A stretch of DNA of 22,092 nt. Source: Terrisporobacter sp. GTDB taxonomy: Bacteria; Bacillota_A; Clostridia; Peptostreptococcales; Peptostreptococcaceae. The position numbers were made by a program, and so were the translations under genes. A model generated the notes under the pieces. The model was not told the origin of the DNA. It worked only from the letters and a program-made list of their open reading frames with translations, and made no database searches. Where the stretch lies: NCBI GenBank assembly GCA_029851945.1, contig JARKUZ010000058.1, positions 1 to 22,092 on the forward strand. The letters are read 5' to 3'. This document shows positions 7,988-15,723 of the stretch, piece after piece (position 1 is the stretch's first letter; each line of letters starts with the position of its first letter).

Positions 7988-8215
7988 TTAAATTCTAGAA
8001 ACAATAATGTTATCTCCTTCTTCTTTCCTAAGAGCTATTTTTGCTCCTCTTATATCGTATACTGTTAAATTATTTTTAGGTCCCTTTCTTATAACATGAA
8101 CTAATGCACCATCTGTAAGACCTAAAGCAAGCATTCTTTCTCTTATATATCCATCAGTTAAAAGTTGTTTAACTATAACTGTAGAGTTTATATCTATATC
8201 ACTAAGTTTACTCAT
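7988..8215 (-). CDS. feoA: FeoA, SH3-like accessory protein of ferrous iron uptake
   Basis: A 75-aa soluble protein of the FeoA family. FeoA has an SH3-like fold and is thought to act on the FeoB GTPase domain. Visible family features are the early V-x-x-L segment, RERMLALGLTDGALVHVIRKGP (the conserved R-x-x-LGL-x-x-G core, residues ~26-47) and a C-terminal RGAKIALRKEEGDNIIVSR strand pair. Length is typical for a single-domain FeoA. GGAGGTGC precedes the ATG. It is first in a feoA-feoB operon transcribed leftward, diverging from a metalloregulator gene. A candidate metalloregulator operator lies 25 bp upstream of its start. No feoC is present. Confidence 0.93.
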   Translation of the reverse strand: MSKLSDIDINSTVIVKQLLTDGYIRERMLALGLTDGALVHVIRKGPKNNLTVYDIRGAKIALRKEEGDNIIVSRI

Positions 8216-8239
8216 AATGCACCTCCATAAAATTCAAAC

Positions 8240-8258
8240 TTAGTCTAAGCTAACTTTC
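8240..8258. promoter_or_regulatory. Candidate DtxR/MntR-type operator in the feoA - regulator gap
   Basis: TTAGTCTAAGCTAACTTTC contains the inverted half-sites TTAG and CTAA. It matches about 12 of 19 positions of the DtxR-type consensus TTAGGTTAGCCTAACCTAA. A minus-strand TATAAT (complement of 8279-8284) would start transcription near 8272, placing this site just inside the feoA leader where a repressor could block elongation or start. Binding is inference. Confidence 0.5.
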
Positions 8259-8360
8259 ACATTAAATACTATGAAAAAATTATAAGAAATGTTACATAAA
8301 AGTACTATGAAAAATATAAAGATAATATATTTAATATAAGACACATAGGAGGTTAAAACA

Positions 8361-8828
8361 ATGAATAATGAGTATTACACGTTTAATGAATATATAAAAA
8401 ATAATAAACTTAGTCCTAGTGAAGAAGATTATATTGAGATGATATATAGATTATATCTAGAAAATAAGACAATTAAAGTTGCTGAAGTTGCATTAGCTCT
8501 AAATGTAAAAATACCATCAGCAAGTAAGATGGTAAAAAGGCTGAGTGATAAAAATTTATTAGAACATGAAAGATATGGATGTATATATTTAAGTTGTGAA
8601 GGTAAAAGAATAGGAAAAAAATTATTAAAAAGACATGACACTATAGAATCATTTTTAAAAATTATAGGTGTTCAAAATAATCTTCATGAAGAAACTGAAA
8701 AAATTGAACATACTATTAGGGAAGAAACATTAGAAAAAATAAGCTTATTAGTAGATTTTTTAGGTGAAAATAAATCTATATTGAAAGAGTTTAAAGATTA
8801 TATATTAGACAGAGATGATGCATTTTAA
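8361..8828 (+). CDS. DtxR/MntR-family metal-dependent repressor
   Basis: A 155-aa dimeric metal-sensing repressor. The N-terminal winged helix (~17-85) contains LSPSEEDYIEMIYRLY and the recognition region IPSASKMVKRLSDKNLLEHERYG. The dimerisation/metal domain follows. Aligned by eye with Bacillus MntR, all six primary metal ligands are kept: D23, E26, H92, E113, E116 and H117. The Asp and the first Glu of the second site are the MntR-type choices rather than the Met and Cys of DtxR/IdeR. It has about 15 extra N-terminal residues and no SH3 domain. The ATG follows ATAGGAGG. It is divergent from feoAB, so control of iron uptake is the natural role, although its ligands also fit manganese. Confidence 0.88.
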   Translation: MNNEYYTFNEYIKNNKLSPSEEDYIEMIYRLYLENKTIKVAEVALALNVKIPSASKMVKRLSDKNLLEHERYGCIYLSCEGKRIGKKLLKRHDTIESFLKIIGVQNNLHEETEKIEHTIREETLEKISLLVDFLGENKSILKEFKDYILDRDDAF

Positions 8829-8938
8829 TAAAAATAACTAATAATTAAATATATATTGTTAAAAATAACTTATAGAATGATTGAATATAAAATATTAAAT
8901 TTAACATAAATTGAACAAAAGAAAAGGAGATATACCTT

Positions 8939-10600
8939 ATGAATAAGGATAGCATAAAAGTTATTCCACTTGGAGGTCTTGGAGAAATAGGAAAAAATAT
9001 AACTGCCATAGAATACAACAATGAAATAATCATTATTGATTGTGGGATATCTTTTCCGGATGAAGATATGTATGGAGTAGATTTAGTTATACCAGACATA
9101 CGATATCTGTTAGATAAAAAAGATAAAGTAAAGGGAATGTTTTTAACACATGGACATGAAGATCATATAGGTGCTATACCATATATACTAAAACAATTAA
9201 ATATACCTGTATATGGAACTAAGCTTACTATAGGGTTAGTGGCAAACAAATTAAAAGAACATGATATGTTAAATCATGTAGATTTAAACTCTGTAAAAAC
9301 TGGTCAAAGTATAAAGTTAGAAAATATAAAAATAGAATTTATTGGAGTGACTCATAGTATAGCTGATGCTTGTGGATTAGCCATACACACACCTTTAGGT
9401 ATAATACTTCATACAGGAGACTTTAAGATAGATTATACTCCTATAGATGGACGAATGACAGATTTAAATAGAATAGCTACACTGGGCAAAAAAGGTGTAT
9501 TACTTTTAATGGCAGATAGTACAAATGTTGAAAGGAGTGGACATTCTATATCCGAAAAAACTATAGGAGAAACATTAAATAGAATTTTTACAAATGCTAA
9601 AGGAAGAATAATTGTAGCTACATTTGCTTCTAATATTCATAGAATGCAGCAGATAGTAAATGCATCTATAATACAAAATCGTAAAGTAGTATTTAGTGGA
9701 AGAAGTATGGAAAATATATCACAAGTAGCTATGGAACTAGGATACTTACATATACCTAAAGAATATATAGCAGATATAGATGATATAAGTAAGTATCCAA
9801 ATAATGAAATAACTATAATAACAACAGGAAGTCAGGGAGAACCAATGGCGGGTCTTTCTAGGATAGCTTATGGATCACATAGAAAAATACTTATAGAACC
9901 AGATGACTTTTTTATAATATCTGCATCACCTATACCTGGTAATGATAAATTAGTTTCTAGGGTTATAAACCAATTATTTAAAAAAGGCGTAGATGTTATA
10001 TATGAGGATTTAGAAGAAATCCATGTATCAGGACATGCTTATCAAGAAGAGTTAAAGCTTATTCACAGCTTAGCCAAACCTAAGTACTTTATGCCAGTAC
10101 ATGGAGAATATAGACATTTAAAACATCACAAAGACTTGGCTATAAAGCTAGGAATGAAGCCTCAAAATGTATTTACTTTAGAAACTGGACAAGTATTAGA
10201 AATAACTAGTGAAGAGGTAAATACAAATAAAAGAGTTTATACAGGTGTTATATTTGTAGATGGATTAGGAGTAGGTGATGTAGGAAATATTGTACTTAGA
10301 GATAGAAGAGATTTAGCTAAAGATGGAATGGTAACTATTGTAGTTGCTATAAATAGAGATAGTTATAGTATAGTAGCAGGGCCAGACGTAATAACTAGAG
10401 GGTTTATATACGCCAGAGAAGCAGAAGATTTGATAAATAAAATAAAGGAAGTATCAAAAGAAGAGATAGAAAAATGCCTAGAACAAGAAATATTGGAGTG
10501 GCAAATACTAAAAACAAATATTAAAAGAGCCATAGAGCAATTGCTATACCATAAAACTAAAAGGAGACCTAGTGTTTTCCCTATAATAATGGAAGTATAG
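8939..10600 (+). CDS. rnjA: Ribonuclease J
   Basis: A 553-aa cytoplasmic RNase with endonuclease and 5'-3' exonuclease activity, central to mRNA decay and 5'-end maturation in Firmicutes. The metallo-beta-lactamase core carries HGHEDH (H71, H73, D75, H76) with further ligands in VTHSIADACG and LHTGDFKID. The beta-CASP insert follows from ~210, then FMPVHGEYRHL with the last active-site His. The C-terminal domain (~460-553) is present, so the length is normal. The start MNKDSIKVIPLGGLGEIGKN matches family N-termini and lies behind AAAAGGAGAT. It follows the metalloregulator gene by 110 bp without a clear terminator between them. RNase J1 versus J2 cannot be decided from this copy alone. Confidence 0.95.
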   Translation: MNKDSIKVIPLGGLGEIGKNITAIEYNNEIIIIDCGISFPDEDMYGVDLVIPDIRYLLDKKDKVKGMFLTHGHEDHIGAIPYILKQLNIPVYGTKLTIGLVANKLKEHDMLNHVDLNSVKTGQSIKLENIKIEFIGVTHSIADACGLAIHTPLGIILHTGDFKIDYTPIDGRMTDLNRIATLGKKGVLLLMADSTNVERSGHSISEKTIGETLNRIFTNAKGRIIVATFASNIHRMQQIVNASIIQNRKVVFSGRSMENISQVAMELGYLHIPKEYIADIDDISKYPNNEITIITTGSQGEPMAGLSRIAYGSHRKILIEPDDFFIISASPIPGNDKLVSRVINQLFKKGVDVIYEDLEEIHVSGHAYQEELKLIHSLAKPKYFMPVHGEYRHLKHHKDLAIKLGMKPQNVFTLETGQVLEITSEEVNTNKRVYTGVIFVDGLGVGDVGNIVLRDRRDLAKDGMVTIVVAINRDSYSIVAGPDVITRGFIYAREAEDLINKIKEVSKEEIEKCLEQEILEWQILKTNIKRAIEQLLYHKTKRRPSVFPIIMEV

Positions 10601-10638
10601 CATATAAAAAGATATTAAATTAGATAATATAAAAAATT

Positions 10639-10685
10639 AAAAGCCTTCTGCTAGTTTAAAATAAACAATCAGAAGGCTTTTTAAA
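10639..10685 (+). terminator. Terminator after RNase J gene
   Basis: AAAAGCCTTCTG (10639-10650) pairs with CAGAAGGCTTTT (10670-10681). The 19-nt loop is AT-rich and a short T run follows. Confidence 0.85.
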
Positions 10686-10775
10686 TTTTTACTATTTATT
10701 AGAATTAGAAAGTGCTTTTGAGTATAATTCTAAAGATTTATATAGGCGAGTTCACCTAAAGTCCCATTATAGTAG

Positions 10776-11168
10776 TTATCAGCATCTATTGGTATTTTAT
10801 CTTTAATATCATCTAACATAGGTATAAAAGATACCTTTGAAAATACTATAAAAAGCTTAAATTATGTAGTTGTTATAATGACAATATCAGCAGGAGTTTT
10901 AGCCTTTGTGGTTATTTATAACCTGACAGATGTAAATATTTCAGAGATAATAAGAAAAATAACTACGATAAAAGTTTTAGGATTTTATGATAATGAAGTA
11001 AGTGTTTATATAGAGGGAAGTGATATTTAATAGATACAATAGTAGGTCTATTTGAAGGAAAAAATTGCATTTACACTTACAATAGTATTAGGGTTAATTA
11101 TAAATATATCTATGTATCATAAGCTAAAAAATATAAAAATGGTGGAATCTCTTAAATCTGTCGATTAA
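10776..11168 (+). pseudogene. Decayed ABC transporter permease (FtsX/MacB-type C-terminal remnant)
   Basis: Two pieces of one reading frame look like the end of an FtsX-type ABC permease. Piece one (10776-11030) reads IKDTFENTIKSLNYVVVIMT..., then a membrane helix (SAGVLAFVVIYNL) and the conserved EIIRKITTIKVLGFYDNEVS motif, and ends at TAA (11028-11030). Piece two (to the TAA at 11166-11168) gives KIAFTLTIVLGLIINISMY followed by KLKNIKMVESLKSVD, the usual last residues of this family. Between them are stops at 11031 and 11040-11045, a frame change (DTIVGLFEG appears in another frame), and the expected membrane helices are missing. The N-terminal ~90% is absent. No start codon or ribosome binding site supports translation. 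The neighbouring stretch 10683-10775 holds nothing I recognise. Confidence 0.75.
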
Positions 11169-11275
11169 TGATGTAAATTGCAAATATAAAATTATGTCAA
11201 AAATAAATCTTCTTACATAATATATCTTAAGAGTAGAAAAACTCTAGAATATAAATGACAACAGGAGGTAAATAT

Positions 11276-11464
11276 ATGAGCAATATGTTAGATAGATTCT
11301 TTGGAGGCTGTGATGGTGGATTTGGAGCATGGTGGATAATAGTACTATTTTTCTTGTTCCTAGCATTTGGAGATGTATGGTGTGAAATAGATATATGTTC
11401 ATGGATACCATTTTTAATATTATTATTAATAATATGTGGACAAGAAGGATTCTTTGGTTGTTAA
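11276..11464 (+). CDS. Small Trp/Cys/Phe-rich membrane protein, 62 aa
   Basis: I do not recognise a named family. The 62-aa product starts MSNMLDRFFGGCDGGFG, then has a hydrophobic helix rich in Trp and Phe (AWWIIVLFFLFLAF, ~18-31), a short acidic Cys-containing turn (GDVWCEIDICSW), a second helix (IPFLILLLII) and the tail CGQEGFFGC. There are five cysteines (12, 36, 41, 54, 62). A two-helix hairpin in the membrane is the simplest reading. I chose the ATG at 11276 because ACAGGAGGT sits just upstream. An in-frame ATG at 11255 would put that ribosome binding site inside the gene. It has its own terminator and so is probably monocistronic. Similar tiny Gly/Cys-rich membrane proteins are common in clostridia, some linked to sporulation; that link is only a guess here. 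Confidence 0.7.
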   Translation: MSNMLDRFFGGCDGGFGAWWIIVLFFLFLAFGDVWCEIDICSWIPFLILLLIICGQEGFFGC

Positions 11465-11486
11465 ATTAAACTAAATATAATTAAAT

Positions 11487-11517
11487 TAAAAGCTAAGAGT
11501 AAAATCTTAGCTTTTTA
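11487..11517 (+). terminator. Terminator after the 62-aa membrane protein gene
   Basis: AAAAGCTAAGA (11488-11498 region) pairs with TCTTAGCTTTT (11505-11515) around a 6-nt loop and ends in T residues. Confidence 0.85.
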
Positions 11518-11637
11518 AATTATTTCAAAATAAAACTTAAAAAAATAAGCATTTTTGCTGATTTGCTTGTATATTTTAATATATTTGTAAATACTTAATA
11601 TATATAAATATATATATTAAAAATACGAAAAATAATC

Positions 11638-11666
11638 TTGAAATATTCAAAAGTTGAATGTATAAT
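11638..11666 (+). promoter_or_regulatory. Promoter of the DUF1846 gene
   Basis: TTGAAA (11638-11643), a 17-nt spacer, TATAAT (11661-11666). The predicted start near 11673 leaves a leader of about 116 nt. The stretch 11518-11637 before it is very AT-rich, with alternating TA tracts around 11597-11621 and nothing else I can name. Confidence 0.65.
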
Positions 11667-11676
11667 ATAACCTTAA

Positions 11677-11722
11677 AGTGAAAATAAGAGAAAAAATATT
11701 ACATTTTTAAACAAATTTCACT
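11677..11722 (+). promoter_or_regulatory. Stem-forming 5' leader of the DUF1846 gene
   Basis: AGTGAAA (11677-11683) is complementary to TTTCACT (11716-11722), just after the predicted transcription start. The stem is followed by repeat copy A, which runs almost to the ribosome binding site. I match it to no known riboswitch. Confidence 0.3.
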
Positions 11723-11740
11723 AATACGAATAAAAATATA

Positions 11741-11777
11741 TATAAAAATACGGTTATCAAAAATTAAATAATTTAGT
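11741..11777 (+). repeat. Repeat copy A, in the leader of the DUF1846 gene
   Basis: Starts TATAAAAATACGGT and ends TTTAGT, directly before the GTGAGGTG ribosome binding region. It matches copy B (13376-13413) at 33 of 38 aligned positions, with four transitions and one indel. Confidence 0.5.
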
Positions 11778-11788
11778 GAGGTGCAAAG

Positions 11789-13297
11789 ATGAAGATAGGA
11801 TTCGATCACAAGAAATATCTAGAAGAACAATCAAAGTATATCTTAGAAAGAGTTAATAATTTTGACAAACTTTACTTAGAATTTGGTGGCAAACTAATAG
11901 GAGATTTACATGCTAAAAGAGTACTACCAGGTTTTGATGAAAATGCCAAAATAAAAGTACTTCAACACATAAAAGAAAAAGTAGAAGTTGTAATATGTGT
12001 TTATGCAGGAGATATAGAAAGAAACAAGATAAGAGGAGACTTCGGTATAACATATGATATGGAAGTTCTAAGACTTATCGATGATTTAAGAAGTTACGAA
12101 TTAGATGTAAACAGTGTTGTTATAACAAGATATGAAGGACAACCTGCTACAACAGTATTCATAAATAAATTAGAGCGTAGAGGAATAAAAGTATACAAGC
12201 ATGCCCCAACAAAAGGTTACCCAACAGATGTTGATACAATAGTAAGTGATGAAGGATATGGAGCAAATCCATACATAGAAACTACTAAGCCTATAGTTGT
12301 TGTTACAGCTCCAGGTCCAAATAGTGGTAAACTTGGTACTTGTTTAAGTCAGTTATACCATGAAAATAAAAGAGGAAATGCTGTTGGATATTCAAAATTT
12401 GAAACATTCCCAGTATGGAATGTACCTTTAAAGCATCCTTTAAATATAGCTTATGAAGCAGCTACAGTAGATTTAAAAGATGTAAATATGATAGATTCAT
12501 TCCATCTTGAAAAATACGGTGAAATGTCTGTTAACTACAACAGAGACTTAGAATTATTCCCAGTTCTTAAAAAAATAATAGAAAAAATAACTGGAAAAGA
12601 ATCTATATATCAATCACCAACAGATATGGGTGTTAATAGAGTTGGATTTGGTATAGTAGACGATGAAGTTGTACAAGAAGCATCTAGACAAGAAATAATA
12701 AGAAGATACTTCAAAACTGCTTGTGAATATAAGAAAGGACAAGTAGATAAAGGTGCTTTTGAAAGAATGCAAGTTATAATGCAAGGTCTTAACTTAAAGC
12801 CAGAAGATAGAACAGTTGTTATGCCAGCAAGAGAGTATAGCAACAAATTAAAAGAGGTTGCGGATAAAAACGATATGTGTCCAGTTGTTGCAATAGAATT
12901 AAATGATGGGGTAATACTTACAGGTAAAGGTTCAGAATTAATGGATGCAACTGCAGCAGCAACATTAAATGCTATAAAACATTTAGCAAATATAGATGAT
13001 GAATTACATTTAATATCACCAGCTATACTTGAGCCAATTGTAAACTTAAAAACTAAGACTTTAGGAAGTAGAAATCCAGAGTTAAGTTGTGAAGAAGTTT
13101 TAACTGCACTTAGTATATGTGCTGTTACAAACCCAACTGCACAAGTAGTACTTGATAAATTACCTTTACTAAAAGGCGCTCAAGCACATTCAACAACAAT
13201 ATTAAGTAAAAGTGATGAGCAAACATTTAGAGAACTTGGAATAGATGTAACATCTGATCCAGAGTATCCATCACAAAATCTTTATTACGCAAATTAA
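11789..13297 (+). CDS. DUF1846 domain-containing protein
   Basis: A 502-aa protein matching the DUF1846 family over its whole length. The start [22 protein letters not shown], the segment [27 protein letters not shown], the glycine-rich [20 protein letters not shown] (~170-190) and [26 protein letters not shown] are all characteristic. Structures of family members exist and show a nucleotide-binding-like N-terminal fold, but I know of no established reaction, so function stays open. It is cytoplasmic, with no signal or membrane segments, and of normal family length. Codon use includes more C-ending codons (AAC, TTC, TAC) than its neighbours, which suggests high expression. The ATG follows GTGAGGTG. 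It is monocistronic, between its own promoter and terminator. Confidence 0.9.
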   Translation: MKIGFDHKKYLEEQSKYILERVNNFDKLYLEFGGKLIGDLHAKRVLPGFDENAKIKVLQHIKEKVEVVICVYAGDIERNKIRGDFGITYDMEVLRLIDDLRSYELDVNSVVITRYEGQPATTVFINKLERRGIKVYKHAPTKGYPTDVDTIVSDEGYGANPYIETTKPIVVVTAPGPNSGKLGTCLSQLYHENKRGNAVGYSKFETFPVWNVPLKHPLNIAYEAATVDLKDVNMIDSFHLEKYGEMSVNYNRDLELFPVLKKIIEKITGKESIYQSPTDMGVNRVGFGIVDDEVVQEASRQEIIRRYFKTACEYKKGQVDKGAFERMQVIMQGLNLKPEDRTVVMPAREYSNKLKEVADKNDMCPVVAIELNDGVILTGKGSELMDATAAATLNAIKHLANIDDELHLISPAILEPIVNLKTKTLGSRNPELSCEEVLTALSICAVTNPTAQVVLDKLPLLKGAQAHSTTILSKSDEQTFRELGIDVTSDPEYPSQNLYYAN

Positions 13298-13316
13298 AAA
13301 ATTGACATAAAAAATT

Positions 13317-13351
13317 AGACCATATTACAAATAGTAGTATGGTCTTTTTGT
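13317..13351 (+). terminator. Terminator after the DUF1846 gene
   Basis: AGACCATA (13317-13324) pairs with TATGGTCT (13338-13345), with TAC/GTA continuing inside, then TTTTTG. Confidence 0.85.
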
Positions 13352-13375
13352 ATACAATTACAAAATAAAAATAAA

Positions 13376-13413
13376 TATAAAAATACGGTCATCAAGAACT
13401 AAAATAACTTAGT
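13376..13413 (+). repeat. Repeat copy B, upstream of dinB
   Basis: Same block as 11741-11777 (TATAAAAATACGGT ... TTAGT). Here the second half forms a better dyad: GAACTAA with TTAGTTC (overlapping 13395-13415), followed by GGAATAACTATTTT, which can fold back on AAAATA. The rest of the gap (13414-13577) is AT-rich; I see no LexA-type GAACN4GTTC box. Confidence 0.5.
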
Positions 13414-13577
13414 TCCTTGGAATAACTATTTTAAAGGTTTTTTCAAAAATTTGCAAGTTATTTTTTAAAAAACTTTAAATAATATATAAAAAGTACAATT
13501 TAGGCAAATAAAATATAAAAATATACTAAAATTAATGTAAGATAGATATATAAGTCAATATTTAAAAGGTGATTAAA

Positions 13578-14690
13578 TTGGTAGAAAATAGAAAAATAAT
13601 TCATATAGATATGGATGCCTTTTATGCATCTATAGAGCAAAGAGATAATCCAAGCTTAAGAGGAAAACCTGTTATAGTTGGAGGTCGTCCAGAAAGTAGA
13701 GGAGTTGTAGCTACTTGTTCATATGAAGCTAGAAAGTATGGGATTCACTCAGCTATGCCATCAAAAACTGCATATAAGAGGTGCCCATATGCACATTTTA
13801 TAAGACCTAGGTTTGAAGAATATCATAAAGTATCACAAAAAATAAGAAATATATTTTATAGATACACAGATTTAGTAGAGCCTTTATCTTTAGATGAGGC
13901 ATACTTAGATGTTACTAAAAATAAAAAAGGAATAAAATATGCAACACAAATAGCTAAGATGATAAAGGAAGATATTTTAAGAGAAGTTGGATTAACTTCT
14001 TCTGCAGGGGTATCTTACAATAAATTTTTGGCTAAGCTAGCATCAGACTACAAAAAGCCTAATGGATTAACGGTAATAACACCAGAAAATAAACAAGAAT
14101 TTTTAGATAAGCTTCCAATAAATAAATTTTTTGGAGTTGGTAAGGTAACCGCAAAAACATTAAATAATTTAGGAATAAAAAATGGCTACGATTTAAGGCA
14201 ATTAGATATTAGTGAATTAGAATCAATATTTAAAAATAGAGGTTATGTATTTTATCAATTTGCAAGGGGGATTGATTATAGAGAAGTTAAACCACATAGA
14301 GAAAGAAAATCAGTTGGTTCAGAAACTACTTTAAGAAATAATTTAAGTATAGATGATGAGGAAGTTTTAGAGATACTCTCACAAATATGTGAAGATGTAT
14401 CACATAGACTATTATATTCTAATAATTTAGGAAAAACTATAACTTTAAAAATAAAGTATGATGATTTTAGTCAAATAACGAGAAGTTTAAGTTTAAGAAA
14501 TCCAATATATAAAAAAGAAGATATTAGAACCAATGTATATGAACTATTAAAAAATGTAGATACTAAAAATAAACAGATAAGATTACTAGGAGTAACAGTA
14601 TCGAATTTAGTAGATTCTAAAAAAGAATGCACAAATGTAACTATATTTGAATATATAAATAATATGAATAACAATACTAATTTAAATTAA
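13578..14690 (+). CDS. dinB: DNA polymerase IV (Y-family translesion polymerase)
   Basis: A cytoplasmic error-prone polymerase that extends past lesions. The palm carries IIHIDMDAFYASIE (metal D11) and SLDEAYLDV (D106, E107), the two catalytic acidic motifs. The finger/palm stretch VVATCSYEARKYGIHSAMP and the thumb SAGVSYNKFLAKLASDYKKPNG are typical, followed by a helix-hairpin-helix (~175-205) and the little-finger domain starting near RKSVGSETTL. About 370 aa, normal for the family. I chose TTG at 13578 because AAAGGTGAT lies 5-6 nt upstream. A GTG at 13569 would add three residues but overlaps that site. It is monocistronic, with a strong terminator just after the stop. Confidence 0.95.
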   Translation: MVENRKIIHIDMDAFYASIEQRDNPSLRGKPVIVGGRPESRGVVATCSYEARKYGIHSAMPSKTAYKRCPYAHFIRPRFEEYHKVSQKIRNIFYRYTDLVEPLSLDEAYLDVTKNKKGIKYATQIAKMIKEDILREVGLTSSAGVSYNKFLAKLASDYKKPNGLTVITPENKQEFLDKLPINKFFGVGKVTAKTLNNLGIKNGYDLRQLDISELESIFKNRGYVFYQFARGIDYREVKPHRERKSVGSETTLRNNLSIDDEEVLEILSQICEDVSHRLLYSNNLGKTITLKIKYDDFSQITRSLSLRNPIYKKEDIRTNVYELLKNVDTKNKQIRLLGVTVSNLVDSKKECTNVTIFEYINNMNNNTNLN

Positions 14691-14730
14691 AATCCATGAA
14701 AAGCATAGATGCGCTTTTCATGGATTTTTT
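14690..14730 (+). terminator. Terminator after dinB
   Basis: A 15-bp perfect stem, AAATCCATGAAAAGC (14690-14704) with GCTTTTCATGGATTT (14713-14727), followed by TTT. The 5' arm begins within the dinB stop codon. Confidence 0.92.
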
Positions 14731-14808
14731 AGTTTAATAGTAAATGATAGTTATTACCAGATTTTAAGAGATTTCATATAATTTTATTTATTACTAAAAG
14801 GAGGTACT

Positions 14809-15690
14809 ATGAATAGTAATCTAAGAGAAGTAAAAAAAATATTATGGATAATTTTATTTGCAAATTTAATGGTAGCTTTGTTGAAGATAATAATAGGTGG
14901 TTTTATTAAAAGTGCTAGTATGATGGCTGATGGATTTCACTCCTTATCAGATGGAGCATCAAATGCAGTAGGAATAGTAGGCATAAGTATAGCTATAAAA
15001 CCTAAAGATAAAGAGCATCCTTATGGACATAGGAAGTTTGAAATACTTGCAAGTATGTTTATAGGAACTATGTTAACGCTAGTAGGAATAAATATAATTG
15101 TAGAGTCTATAGATAGATTTAAAAATATCGTAGAGCCGTCAATTACAATTGAAAGTCTATTTATATTAATTTTCACATTATTTATAAATTTATTGGTGAG
15201 TAAATATGAGTATAAAATGGGAAAAAAATTAAATAGTCATATCCTAATAGCAGACTCAATGCATACAAAAAGTGATGTGCTTGTATCAATAGGAGTTTTA
15301 ATAACTTTATTTGGCATAAAAATGGGTTTTCCACCAATTATTGATCCAATAGTATCAGTAGTAGTAGCTTTATTTATACTTCATTCTGCATATGAAATAC
15401 TAATATCGTCAGTAGGAGTATTAGTAGATAAAGCCATTATAGATGAAAAAGTTATAAATGATATTGTAATTAGATTTGATGAAGTTAAAGGTGTTCACAA
15501 AATTAGAAATAGAGGAAGTCAAAATGATATTTATATTGATATGCATGTGTTAGTAAATCCAAATTTAAGCACAGAAGAAGCACATATTTTAGGTCATAAT
15601 ATAGAAGATGCCATAAGAAAAGAAATAAATGAAAATTGCCAAGTTATAGTTCATACAGAACCTTATTATAATAGTAGAATTAATGTATAA
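14809..15690 (+). CDS. Cation diffusion facilitator (CDF) metal efflux transporter
   Basis: A 293-aa inner-membrane metal/proton antiporter with six predicted helices and a cytoplasmic C-terminal domain (~205-293). The transport site is an HxxxD...HxxxD set: H44 and D48 in ADGFHSLSDG, H152 and D156 in ADSMHTKSD. HD-HD sites are usual in zinc-type CDF proteins, whereas manganese-type members tend to have Asp-only sites, so zinc is my preferred substrate, with iron or others possible. PKDKEHPYGHRKFE after helix 2 and the C-terminal GVHKIRNRGSQNDIYIDMHVLVNP are also family signatures. The ATG follows AAAGGAGGT. cutC follows after 33 bp with no terminator, so the two are probably cotranscribed. 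Confidence 0.92.
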   Translation: MNSNLREVKKILWIILFANLMVALLKIIIGGFIKSASMMADGFHSLSDGASNAVGIVGISIAIKPKDKEHPYGHRKFEILASMFIGTMLTLVGINIIVESIDRFKNIVEPSITIESLFILIFTLFINLLVSKYEYKMGKKLNSHILIADSMHTKSDVLVSIGVLITLFGIKMGFPPIIDPIVSVVVALFILHSAYEILISSVGVLVDKAIIDEKVINDIVIRFDEVKGVHKIRNRGSQNDIYIDMHVLVNPNLSTEEAHILGHNIEDAIRKEINENCQVIVHTEPYYNSRINV

Positions 15691-15723
15691 TAGTTATAAA
15701 TTATACTTATAAAGGGAGATAAT

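Noticed and set aside
11255..11275. ATG at 11255 as the start of the small membrane protein
   Set aside because: The strong AGGAGG site lies between it and the ATG at 11276, which marks the latter as the start.
13395..13450. T-box or other riboswitch upstream of dinB
   Set aside because: There are dyads, but no T-box UGGNACC bulge or other recognisable riboswitch core, and dinB is not an expected target.
13440..13577. LexA/SOS box before dinB
   Set aside because: No GAAC-N4-GTTC-like site. The palindrome around 13454-13476 (AAGTT...AACTT) is mostly complementary A and T runs.
13569..13577. GTG at 13569 as the dinB start
   Set aside because: It overlaps the AAAGGTGAT ribosome binding site that serves the TTG at 13578, and has no site of its own.
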